From Trichobilharzia regenti (taxonomy: Eukaryota; Platyhelminthes; Trematoda; Strigeidida; Schistosomatidae), in the NCBI GenBank assembly GCA_944472135.2, contig OX235264.1, positions 87,864,319-87,928,318 of the forward strand: a DNA stretch of 64,000 bases. The letters are read 5' to 3'. The notes beneath the pieces are model-generated. The model did not search any database. It was not told the DNA's origin and saw only the letters and a program-made list of their open reading frames with translations. Both the position numbers and the translations under genes were made by a program. Of this stretch, positions 10,241-20,848 are shown piece by piece (position 1 is the stretch's first letter; the number at the start of each line of letters is the position of its first letter).

Positions 10241-10735
10241 AATGAACTTCTACTGGAAACAGCCAAGACAATTTACCCAATATAGACTATATAAGTGGTT
10301 AAAATCAAAACTTAACAGACAAAAGTCAAGTTAAAGTTTTTTTGAAATGTTCTTGAAGTGTATAACACAACAAAACAGCGATTTGTCAAAAACGTGAAAT
10401 ACGTGAAAAAAAGCACTCCCTTTCAAACAGCGCGCGTTCAATACATATGGAGAAAAATAGATAAGGAGCAAAGGGGAAAGTTAAACTTTCGACACCACTA
10501 ACAACCAATCAGCAAACGACCTTGAACGGACCAATAACATTACAGAGGGATTTAGGGTAAATGGAAACGTATAACTATAGAAAAAAAGCATAAAACGGTT
10601 ACAGGGGGTATCTTCCTCTAACATGTGAGAGAAATATCTCCCAGTTAAGCATAGGACTGCCAATAGAAAAGTTACATCACATTCTGTACATATAACCATC
10701 TAAATGACTATGTGTGAGACCCTTTTGAGATCCAT

Positions 10736-11931
10736 TTATAGCCTCATCCTATTTTTCAACCGGCCCCAAAATCCTTCAGTAGAGTTTGTATGGGTCCTCC
10801 TAACGGGATCCACAAAATCACTTGAATGGTTGACTCGATGATGAATATAACCCAGAGATGACAGCGAATTGTAACCTTTCCATTCGTCCGTGTGTATTAT
10901 TGATCCCCGTTTTAGAAGTCTAGTAATAATACGTATTAGAGGAGTCGCCTTTCTATCTGCTATTCTTTCCACGAATCCTTTTCGGAGGGAGGTGCCGTAT
11001 AAACCTATTACCCAAATATTGTTCGCTCTCTGGCGACCACAGTTGTATTTCATTTTCACCAACACAGTTTCACCCAGGTGCACAACAACGTCTCCTGCAA
11101 ACGACAAAGAATTGATTTTCCCCATTTTCCAAGAAGCAATATAGCTGCAATGCTGGTACTGTTGAAATGCCGAGACGAGGCTATTCTCCGTCTCAGCAGC
11201 TGCGGTTCTCACTGGCTGTCTCAATACCCAGTAGTTGCGGATATACAAAATTTGTGCCAAGGAGAGGTGTCAGCCACGTCTCGTAAACCGTTAATGCCCA
11301 GCTCTTGCTACGCTGGGACTCACTCTGTTCCTTGAAGTTTCTCAGAAACGCTTAGTAATAACGGACGCATAAACCAAAGCACCGATTGGCCACTCGAGAA
11401 TTCTTTATTGTGACACCAACATATAGCCAACTTTAAGCTTTAAAACTAAGGTCTATGAACAAATATTACAATAATAAATCACAATATTACTTCTGATGGT
11501 TTTCGCCTGACTTTTTTCTGAACAGCGACCGATGAGACGATGACTGGTGTATTGATGCCCCCGCGAAAATTGGGGAAGTTGGTTTAGAGCAAACAACCAT
11601 GAATTGATCGTTCACTCTTCAACTACATTGACAGTGTGACCTAGTAAAAAAAGTTCTTTCGAAATATTAAAATTATCAGCTTACCCTCTCTAGTGCTAAC
11701 TCGCTTCAAGCATATCGCACAACGATGAACAAATCCATCAGTTTACCTGCTATAGCTTTTTAAATTCGTGAAACCACCACATGAACAAGTTCGCTCCTTC
11801 TGGAGCAACTCTAAATCCGGGTAGTGCTGGAAAACACCGTCCTCCTCGAATTGCAACCGTAACCTTGTTAGGGCAAGCATTTGAAATGAATCAAGTGCTA
11901 TACAACATTGAACTAACGTTCGTGAATCCAA
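10736..11931 (-). pseudogene. Merlin transposase (IS1016/ISXO2-like), inactive
   Basis: The N-terminal part (11931-11650) has a zinc-ribbon pattern, CSCGG then, after an in-frame TAA, FVHRCAICLKRVSTREG. The catalytic part (11260-10736) shows MKYNCGRQR, the second acidic residue in HTDEWKGYN, then HRVNHS and FVDP and the last acidic residue in TEGFWGRLKNR. The first catalytic Asp appears replaced by Gly (HLGET where DE[ST] is expected). The gene is also broken by the TAA before 11743 and by a 366-bp LTR insertion. It would have cut and joined the TIRs flanking it; this copy cannot do so. Confidence 0.8.
11268..11633 (-). repeat. Solo LTR (BEL/Pao-type) inside Merlin transposase
   Basis: It has the same length (366 bp) and nearly the same sequence as the LTR at 5659-6024: by eye two differences, GGCTACATG/GGCTATATG and GGTTTTTGCG/GGTTTATGCG. 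The ends are TG..CA. The flanks AGAGG and GTGTG are not a target duplication, so it may have arisen by recombination between different elements, or its flanks have changed. Confidence 0.85.
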
Positions 11932-12194
11932 TTGGATAATTCGACGTCGTTCGCTGATTGGTAGTTAGTGGTGCTTAAAGTTTAACTTGGCCAAGCAAAG
12001 TATTCTTGTGTGAATGTGTTGGTCGGTACGAGACAGAGTTGGTTGGCAAATGTGATAAGCGAGAATCCGGATAGGGAGGAAGCTTCGTTCGTGTTGCGCG
12101 TGGAACCAGGTTGGGTCCTTGTTCAATCTCCCTTAACAACCATGATTTTCTGTGAATTCCTCATATTTACTATTTTACGGTGAACGTATAATCT

Positions 12195-12440
12195 GATGTT
12201 TTTCGAGCATCACAATGCCCAGATCATTCACCGTCTACACAGATCACAGTTCTCTCACTAACGCACTCAAAGGCGAAAACAGGCAAGTACTCACCGCGTG
12301 ACATTCGTCACCGTGATTTCACAGTTTACCAGTGATGTAAAGCGCACAAAGGAGCAAAGAACTGTCTGGTTAATGCACTGTCCAGAATGCGCGTGAATGT
12401 AGTGCAACAAGCCATTGCATACTTCTAAACATCGGCCGAA
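12195..12440 (+). pseudogene. Gypsy RNase H fragment
   Basis: The frame shows RSFTVYTDHSSLT and, after shifts, KYSPRDIRH, FTSDVKRTKGAKN and LVNALSRM. These are the conserved TDH..L, SPR..RHLD and N.VADALSR motifs of the Gypsy RNase H end. At least two frameshifts and several stops are present. It belongs to a different Gypsy family from the following fragment, because that one repeats the RT/RNase H region. Confidence 0.65.
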
Positions 12441-12578
12441 AATCAAAAGAACAACGGAGAGTTAGGGCATATCCTCACTGCAAATAACTCTAGTCTAAAG
12501 TTTGAACAGTTACTATCTCCTGTGCTGCAACACAGAATTTTCACCCAGGTATTTCTTCCCTAGACTTGTAAGGAAACC

Positions 12579-13230
12579 ATGTCTAGTAATTTTCCCACGT
12601 GTAAGTCCACTCAGTCACTTATCACTCTCATCAGCTACTACAGTGTATTTTTACGTGCCACACTAAGTTGTATGTTGTCCAAAAATGCAAAATGGGATCG
12701 GTTAACCGAGTGTCAGAATGCTTTTAGAAAAGTAAAATCGCTGCTCCTGTCATATATATCACTTACTAATAAGTATCAAAATTTTGAAATTATCGTTGAT
12801 TCAGACGCATCGGATTATGGTGCTGGTGCTGTCATACCTCACCGCTTTCCCGATGGAACAAAGGAAGCTAGTGCACACGCATATGAAACACCAAACACAG
12901 CCAAACGCAAATGCAGACAAAATGAGAAAGGTTTGTTTATCTTCTAAGCCAAAAAGTCTCGCAACACTTTTCATGGTAGGAGGTTCATTCTATTTATCGA
13001 CCACCTACTCCCATTTTCGATATTTGGTTGAAGAGAAAGTATTTAAGAGCATACTGCGAATCGTCTTCATAGGTGTGGAGCAATATTACTGGGATATAAT
13101 TTTGATGATAAACACAAACTCACCTCTGATTTTCATATGGTTGATGCATTGTCACGGTTGCCTAGTAATCGGAATTTGGAAAATGAGGGCGCTGTCATTG
13201 TATCCCCCTCTATTGAAGACGATGTAAGAA
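12579..13230 (+). pseudogene. Gypsy RT thumb / RNase H fragment
   Basis: The 12579-12947 frame reads LSKNAKWDRLTECQNAFRKV, then EIIVDSDASDYGAGAV and HRFPDGTKEASAHA, the start of Gypsy RNase H with its first catalytic Asp (DASDYG). The frame then shifts; 12940-13230 contains QYYWDIIL and, in another frame, HMVDALSRLPSNRN, the end of RNase H. The sequence resembles Boudicca/CsRn1-like Gypsy elements. It is broken by frameshifts. Confidence 0.7.
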
Positions 13231-13339
13231 AAATGCAGCAGTGTTCCACCTACATCAGCTATTCTGTCGTTTTGGTATGCCTGATATCCTGCTGCCGACG
13301 ATGAGTGGTACTTTACCTCATCGCTATTTTTAGATCTCT

Positions 13340-13640
13340 GCAATCATTTTGGTAACCAACAAATTCATATCCCACCGTATCACCATCAATATAATGTACA
13401 AGCTGAACGATTCGTCGGCATCTTTAAGCGTGCCTACATAAAGGCGAAGTGGAAGGGGACAGCAGAAGAAATCTTGGATTGACTTTTTCTGCTTAATCGT
13501 ACGACGCCAAATCCTTCTGCCTCACATCAGTTGTTCCTAGCGGAAATTATGTCATCTACCCAATTAAGCCCAAGCATGCAAAACAGGACTACAGAAAAAA
13601 GGAAAACTCAGTTCTGTCGCCATCATAAAACGAAAACTTG
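13340..13640 (+). pseudogene. Gypsy integrase core fragment
   Basis: One frame gives FGNQQIHIPPYHHQYNVQAE, RFVGIFKRA and LFLLNRTTPNPSASHQ, the second half of the integrase catalytic core, with the catalytic Glu in QAERF. A stop lies after EEILD. It probably belongs with the fragment just upstream, with internal loss between them. Confidence 0.65.
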
Positions 13641-14559
13641 AGTTTTAAAATTGTAAACAGCACGTTTGCACGATTCTTGCTATTCAGCTCCAAGATGAAC
13701 TTGTGGAGAAATAGTGAAGCAGAAAGGAAATGTTTAATACAAAGTGAATGGAGAATGACAAATGTTGGTCAGACACGATTCGAATGCAAGATCCTTCAGA
13801 GATGTCAGATGACAGGAAACAAAACTACACTTTAGAAGTACTGATGGATACGTTTAATCTTCCATAGCTGGGATCACGCTGCAATAAAAAAATACTTGGG
13901 ACACAGATAAGACATCATCCACTACCAATGGAAAGTCAGTTTGACAAGGAAGAAAATCAAAACCTATCCAAACTGATCTAAGAAGAGAGTCCAAAAATTT
14001 TTATGTGAGTGCGTAATAGAGAGAGCCTGGAAGCAGTAATCATCTTGTGATGGAATAACTGTAAAACTTCATTATCTTTTTATTATCTTGGCCCTAGACC
14101 AATTGCCAACCGGTCAGAATACTTATTTTCCGTGGACTTAGCCGAATTACTTACCAATCAGAACAATCTATTTTTCATTGCCCTAGTTAGATTTCATTGT
14201 GGTTAGAAATACACAAATGTGATGTGCTTTTTTCATAATAAATTTGTATCCTGACTGTCACGGACCGGTCTTTGTCCTCTGGTATTTATGTGAGTCAGTG
14301 AACCAAAAGGTACTGTGGGTAGAACAACCACATCTGGACCATTACTTGAGTTGTTTATCGCATCAATGGTATTATTCCCAAGCATAAGTTCACTCAATCA
14401 TGTCAACTGTCAACGACTTTGTAAGAAATTGTTGACGAGATCATAACAGTCTTGTGTAGTAGATGTCGAGCACTTCAATATCGTATCTTCCTATACCTCT
14501 GGCAGTTTGAACAGCCATCTCAGAATCGAAAACAGCACTGAGATCCCATGCCCATACGC

Positions 14560-14637
14560 TAATTTCTGCTGAAAACTCCACACTGTACCTCTAGTACTGT
14601 TTCCGGAATAAAAGCAAGTTATTATTATTTTTGTCTG
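14560..14637 (+). repeat. 3' end fragment of the LINE family at 14830-17503
   Basis: It reads TTTCTGCTGAAAACTCC, then TAGTACTGTTTCCGGAATAA and an ATT tail, matching the 3' end of the LINE at about 17430-17490. The region upstream (14440-14560) is not recognised. It may instead be a SINE tail of the kind seen at 48589. Confidence 0.5.
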
Positions 14638-14719
14638 AATCGAAGGGAGAGACATTGGCATTTACGTCTAAATATATCTTTTGTGAAATAACGTGTCAAA
14701 AAATAAGTTCAAAACTTCA

Positions 14720-14829
14720 TGAGTAAATGTCACTCATCAATCTATTCATATTATTACATAACTTCTTTTTTAACAACTGTTTGTGGCAACTCATCACCTT
14801 TGTTACTACCCTGATTTCATTAACACCTA
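14720..14829 (+). repeat. PLE 3' tail, first half (split by a LINE)
   Basis: It matches the right end of the PLE at 46795-46910 (ATTCATATTATTACATAACT against ATTCACATTATTACGTAACT). The match stops where the LINE begins and resumes at 17505. Confidence 0.65.
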
Positions 14830-17503
14830 ATTTTCATGACTGATTTTGTATTACGTAACTCCAATTACATTGCTGGACCATGAAAATGTTGTTAATTTCC
14901 CAACTCGACAAAATACTTCACTTGATTTAGTATTTATAAATGATTCTGGAATATACGAAGCTCGTAAAAGAGCTCACTGTTCAATTCTGATCATTGTATT
15001 GTACGAGTCTTACCCAAAATTTACGGAAAGTTACACAGTAAAGCCTTCTCAAACTTGTCTAAGAAAGTTGTTCACAGATGCTACTCAAATGAGAACGTAC
15101 ATCATCTTAGAAACATGCTCAGTGACACAAGATGGGATTTGTTTAATGATGATTCACTTGATGACAATATCTCTAATATTACATCCTATCTGAAATTCTG
15201 TTTTGAAATCTGCTGTCCAAAAGAAACACTATTCGTCAAATTTGACCGTTTCTCCTCGCCTCAACTTAAAAAGCTTCGTAGAGAGAAGGAAAAACTGTAT
15301 AAGACGAAAGATAAAAGTGGTGTAAAAAGAACTAACTTCTTAATTAAGTCTGAAATGCAGAGGTTGAATGTAATATATAACCAGAAATTCATATCCTGCA
15401 AAAATCCTTCTAATATGTGGAAACTATTTAAGGAAATCACTGGTGGTAAGCAGATAAACAATATTCCATATTCTTTTGATGTATGTACTCTTAACAAATC
15501 TTTTATTTACTCTCCCTCAAATGCCATGCTTCCCAGCATCACTTGTGTTAATAATAGCCCCCAGGTTTTAACACAAATGATGTTCAAAAGTGCCTCAAGT
15601 CTCTAAACCCTTCCCAGAGCAGATTATGTACCTAGTATTATTTTAAAAAATGTTCTGATATTCTGTGTCACCCTCTTACTGATCTATTTAACAAATCTTT
15701 TTCCGATAATATTGTGCCTGCCGTTTGGAAGGACATTAAAGTTGTACCCATACCTAAATCATTTACTGGAGCATGTGTCAAATTTAGACCCATTGCTATT
15801 ACCTCTCCTTTTTTGAAAACTATGGAGAAATTACTTTTACTTAGTCTTGTACCTTCGCTTAAATCCTTTAATGACCCTAAACAATTTGCCTATAAGCACA
15901 GTAGAAGCACTTTAGATGCAGCTGCCGTCTTATATCATAACATTGCTTCCAGTCTAGACAAGGGGGCTAAATTTGTTCGTTGCGCCTTCCTAGACTATAC
16001 ATCTGCTTTCGACTCGGTCCCTAGGGACATCTTATTAAATAAACTTGCTGCTAGTCAAACAGAATGTTGGGCTGTTAACTGGTTACATTCCTATTTCTCA
16101 GATAGAAAGCAGTACACCGTATATAAAGGGAAGTCTTCCACTTCATTGCCTACTGAAGCTGGTGTCCCTCAAGGCGCTGTTCTTTCTCCTTTTCTTTTTT
16201 CTTTCTTCTTGCATGACTTGCCTCACTCTGATGAAATAAACTTTGTGAAGTACGCTGATGATTTAACGGTTTCAATGGCTGTTAACTCCCAGCTAGATTG
16301 TACTAAAATAAATAGCTTTCTATCGGAAGTCAGCAAATGGTCTGAGTCTAACGGTCTTAAACTGAATCCTTCTAAGTGTCAAACTGTTGATTTCAGCTTA
16401 AGATGTAAACGACAGTTAAAAGAAGTCATCGATTCTCATGACAGTTGTAAAATTGACGACAATGATATAGGAATCAAATCAGAAATTAAGTATCTTGGAC
16501 TCATTCTCTCTTCTGATCTCTCCTGGTCTTCCCATGTCTTAGCAATCTCCAGTAAAATATTCCGCCTGACATTTTACATTAAGAAGTTAAGACACTCGGG
16601 TATAACTCAACCCCTCATCTTACAGTTGTAAACTCTTGCATCCTACCTATTCTTCTTTATTGTTCACCCTTATTCTTTCCTGGTTTGCTTAAAAAAGACT
16701 ATGTCACAATTCGTAGAATACTGAAGACTGTCAGTAGGGTGAGTGGTGTCCCAGTGGACCACATAGTTAACGTCGTTGTCGATAGGCACTTGACTTCGTG
16801 CAATAAATTTGCTAAAGGGATTTTGTCTGACTTGGAGCATCCGCTTTACCCTCAGCTTTCACCTTGCATCTCCTCAGGTAGAACAAGGAGTAACTTCAGA
16901 AAACTGTATGCTCGCACGTCTAAGTATAAGAATTCTATGATACCATACTTGGCACGTATTTTATGTGATGAAAATAGTGTCAGGCAAGAATTAACTAACC
17001 TTTTTTCATCTAGTAAATAAACAATTTCCTCCATCCATCCTTACATACCTTCAAGTTTTACTTTTATTATATTTATGGTCCTGTTACTTCTCTGTTTTAC
17101 TCTCATAATTGCAAACACCAACTTATCTCCATGACGGCTGTAATCTTTGTTTTTCCCCTCACCATATCATGTAAAGAGAACATTATATTCAATATTTTTA
17201 AACATGTTAGGATTTCTATACCACATTAACATTACTGTGTAACAAGCCCACAATAATTTTCACTTGTATTATTATTATTACCCTAGCTGTTATCATTATT
17301 ATTATTATTATTTCCATTTTATATGCTGCATGTTTTTGACACTACCTCTATTGTAAATGTGGAAAATTTTCTGTGTGATTAATTTTTATTTATAATTTGA
17401 GGAAATTAGATGCAATATTGTGATTAATGCTGAAAATTCCATTATGTATCACAAGTACTGTTTTTGGAATAAAGTAAATCATTATTATTTTTATTACCAA
17501 TCT
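14830..17503 (+). mobile_element. CR1/Jockey-like LINE, 5'-truncated
   Basis: The LINE begins inside the endonuclease domain and ends at a 3' UTR with TACTGTTTTTGGAATAAAG and an ATT-rich tail. It is a different family from the CR1 copies at 2637 and 30258. It is inserted in a PLE tail. A shorter copy of the same 3' end lies at 49330-49712. Confidence 0.8.
14846..17020 (+). pseudogene. LINE ORF2: endonuclease C-terminus, RT, C-terminal region
   Basis: The endonuclease end is NVVNFPTRQNTSLDLVFIND (frame from 14846). The linker follows at 15055-15606. The RT (15714-16631) has FLDYTSAFDSVP (residues 92-103), GVPQG (150-154) and the catalytic YADD box (180-183). The C-terminal part at 16685-17020 ends TNLFSSSK. 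At least three frameshifts separate these pieces. The RT core itself is uninterrupted. An enzyme of this type reverse-transcribes LINE RNA at a nicked target; this copy is dead. Confidence 0.8.
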
Positions 17504-17504
17504 T

Positions 17505-17655
17505 CACCTGTCTAGTTAAAATAACCATAACCAATTGTACTTTTGATTGACAAACTTAATGTACACATACATACAAAATAACACAAATATATTTGCGATT
17601 GTACAGCGGAGAAAATGAATTCCTCGAAAAGAGACTCTTCGCTGAACTACGTGTT
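17505..17655 (+). repeat. PLE terminal repeat, second half
   Basis: It reads GCGATTGTACAGCGGAGAAA, then AAAAGAGACTCTTCGCTGAA. It is the same as the right end of the PLE at 46930-47031 and, inverted, the left end at 42966-43066. Confidence 0.7.
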
Positions 17656-18055
17656 TTGTATGCAGTCAGCATAATCCCAAATTTCCGTTTTCAATCCCCA
17701 AATATTCACTTCTGGGAGAGTTGAGATGGAAGTTGATACTACACACATATTATCATGTAGAACGAAGCATCACAACAACAACAAGCTTCAAAAGTGGTGT
17801 AAATCGCCTCCGAAATCATCAAGACGACTCCATTTCACAATTTTACAACAATTTTCAAGCTCGAAATTTCCCCTGACACAGAGAAAATCAATGAGTTAAT
17901 ACTGAGGAATGTGAGACAATTGGTGTAGCCTTCATTGCTAACGAAATATTAGTGCCATCAAAATTCTTTGTTCGTGAAACAAAGTAGGAATGTTTGCCAA
18001 TTAGGTGAATATTTTTGGCGTTAACTTCCCCTCTTTATTGAATGACGTATTCATT

Positions 18056-18706
18056 ATCGTGTAGTGCACATTGTACCCTTGAACTTTTGTTTAAACTCGC
18101 TCACCCATGTTTGACACACTTTTATCTTTTGAGTTGTGACTCTTCCGTACGTTCATTTGGTTCTCTCCCTCGTTGTGCTTTCATTCTGCACACTCTCCGA
18201 GCCTACCTCCCATGACGTCTGCAGATAAGTTGTGCAACCTCTTTATTTATTGAATTTCATATTTCGTTGTGTAAAATACAATTGTCCTAGATACACTTGT
18301 CATACCAAGTCTTTTTACCTTGATTCAGTTCGTCAGTAGTTGCACGTTGAGTAGCGTACAGCTAAGGTCGTAAAACTTCTTCACCGTTTTACGACCTTAG
18401 CTGTACGCTACTCAACGTGCAACTACTGACGAACTGAATCAAGGTAAAAAGACTTGGTATGACAAGTGTATCTAGGACAATTGTATTTTACACAACGAAA
18501 TATGAAATTCAATAAATAAAGAGGTTGCACAACTTATCTGCAGACGTCATGGGAGGTAGGCTCGGAGAGTGTGCAGAATGAAAGCACAACGAGGGAGCGA
18601 ACCAAATGAACGTACGGAAGAGTCACAACTCAAAAGATAAAAGTGTGTCAAACATGGGTGAGCGAGTTTAAACAAAAGTTCAAGGGTACAATGTGCACTA
18701 CAATCG
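18056..18706. repeat. Near-perfect 643-bp palindrome flanked by ATCG
   Basis: The arms 18060-18376 and 18386-18702 (317 bp each) are reverse complements with a single mismatch seen (18164/18598). The spacer is 9 bp, TTCTTCACC. The palindrome is bounded on both sides by ATCG (18056-18059, 18703-18706), which could be a 4-bp target duplication. The ends read TGTAGTGCAC and GTGCACTACA. No protein motif is seen in the arms. It is either a foldback mobile element or an inverted duplication; an assembly chimera cannot be excluded. Confidence 0.85.
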
Positions 18707-20586
18707 TTCCGACATACATCTATAAGTATTTCTGAAACTGACTGGCTTGTGGAATTCTTTGTGATTGAAATGACCATCTTCTCCGTTTACTATGGCCGTG
18801 AATTGCTGCCTCCCAAGATATGCGTATTCTTGAATCTCCCCGCTTTTATAATAAAGGTGGAGTCGTTCAGACATCTGACCTACTGAATGTGTGACTTATT
18901 CAGTATTTACTGTAACAATTATTGTATGTGGAAATTTGTGCTGATAACACGTTGATCTGAGTACCAGGGATCTAGAAATAATTAGGAATTCTTCTTCAAG
19001 ACTGTTGCATCAAACCAGCCGGCTTGGAACATGCCATATGTCTTCTGACAGTTGGAATGTGTTATCTGATGTGAAGATGAAGTTGTCAGTATTGAGGAGA
19101 GTTCTGTTCTCGACATCTTACTGTAAACGTATTGACTTGTGATATTATGCAACTCAGAGTATTTGTCTAGAATCCAGGTTGAGTGTATTTTATGTCGCTC
19201 AATTGGTGCCTAGTTTTGGGAATTTCGTTAATGCGTCATAACCTTCCTCACACTGAGTCATTAATTTTTCTAGCATTGGTTGCCTGGGCTAAATTCTTCA
19301 TTTGTTGGATTTTCGTTTAGCATGGAGAGCCATAGAGAAGTGAAGGGCGAATTGTGCGAATATCCTTACTCCGTTATCCTATTACTACAAAACATCTAAA
19401 CTACAGCAGGGTCATGTGTACCTAATATCTCATTTACTTAGAAATCAATATTTCCAGTATCGTCAATATTTCTCAGATATTTTTGCATCTAATACCTGGG
19501 AGAAACAAATTTAGAAAATTTATAGTCACATATGTGACTCTATCAAGTGAATAAGCATAATGATTGTATATTTCTTAGAAGTCATCGCGAGCAATAATCG
19601 AATAGAGAATACAGTTTTATATTACACAGTAAATAATGGAATATAATATTCACAGGCGAAATTTTCAGGTCTCTGTGTCTGAATGCTGTCAAATGGATAC
19701 TCACTGTGCGTCAATATGTGAAACATAAAGGCGGCATCGAAGGCGATCAGCATGTAGATTAGCTGGCGCGAATGACAAATGAAGAATAAAGAGAATCGAA
19801 TTAACAGTGTTCAAAAGAAAGAGGTATGTAGACAAAGCATATACAAAAAGTGCTATTTAACCATAAATTATTTACTACATATTATATACACTCAGTTAAA
19901 CTCCAAAAACAAACAAAAAGTCACGGTTATGAATTGACAAGTATAACTCATACTACTCACAAGTGTTAAGTAATATAGAGTTGAACATAAATGTAAAAAC
20001 AACAAAGGACAAATTAGAAGGGAATTAACACTGATTCACACCTAGGTAACTGCGTCAGCGCGTCCGTGATTTAGTGGTACACTGCTTGGTAATGACTTGA
20101 GTGGTCAAATTTAAGCTAAAAGCCAACACATTCCTACACCTCGCTTAGCCTGTCACAATGTTGGTGAGGATGGGAGGTCAGGTGTGAGCCTAGCTACCTC
20201 TCACCGTAGAAATAAACTCTACCGCCACATTTGCTTCAAGGTCCAAACCTGGATCTGTGTGTTCCACTCAGAACGTGACTGGAAACAATTCGGTCAGCAT
20301 ACTGACTGCCTTGAACTGATGGAAGTCTTTTCACCAGTGCTTCTTCGCCTTGTCTATCCTCTACTCTCAGTCATGCTATTTCACTGGAGGTAGGTTGAAA
20401 TTAGTGCTTTTAGCAGTCATGGAACCAGTTTAGAATGATGTCAGAAAGTAGAATGAAATGGAGATATTCTGTTGAATAGTTTTGCTCCGTTTAGAATCCA
20501 CGGTATGACTAGTATAGTCCTGACAATACTAAAGAAATAACCTGTTGCTTGTTTCCATCTTCCTTCTTATGCAAACAAAAATTTTT

Positions 20587-20785
20587 TTCAAGTATTGGTT
20601 TTTGTAGGGATTTGTTTTTATTGGATGGGGGATTTCATCATGGGCTGACATCAGTTAGAGAACCAGTGGAGCCTCAGTGGATGTGCACTGTCTAGAGTTC
20701 CAAACTAGGACGAAACAGCTGTTCAGTACTCCCAGGTTTTCCAATGGTTCTCTAACTGATGTCAGCTCATGATGCAGTCCTACAA
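20587..20785 (+). repeat. Folded hammerhead-SINE derivative (Sm-alpha type), copy 1
   Basis: Inverted arms 20630-20670 and 20741-20780 (GATTTCATCATGGGCTGACA against TGATGTCAGCTCATGATG) flank a hammerhead remnant. GAAAC lies at 20712-20716 with stem II AGGAC kept, but the CTGATGAG box has become CTGTCTAGAG. The outer end TTCAAGTATTGG is the inverse of the normal 3' end of this SINE. Confidence 0.75.
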
Positions 20786-20848
20786 CCAACAAAAAAATTC
20801 GCAAGCTCAAATACACTAAAACATATTTGTACTTATAAAAAGCAAAAC

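Larger units (their letters stand above)
10474..11992 (-). mobile_element. Merlin DNA transposon with TIRs and 8-bp TSD, split by a solo LTR
   Basis: Terminal inverted repeats lie at 10474-10520 and 11946-11992 (47 bp, about 8 mismatches; core AAGTTAAACTTT and CACCACTAAC). The flanking octamers GAGCAAAG (10466-10473) and AAGCAAAG (11993-12000) match the 8-9 bp target duplication known for Merlin. Without the LTR the element is about 1.15 kb, normal for Merlin. Merlin elements are known from Schistosoma. It sits next to the 5' end of CR1 copy A. Confidence 0.85.

Noticed and set aside
10481..10699. 72-codon minus-strand ORF
   Set aside because: Lies in the Merlin end region with no motif; chance ORF.
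20045..20400. Another tRNA-like SINE (GTGATTTAGTGGTACACTG)
   Set aside because: An A-box-like motif only; no B box, tail or second copy could be shown.
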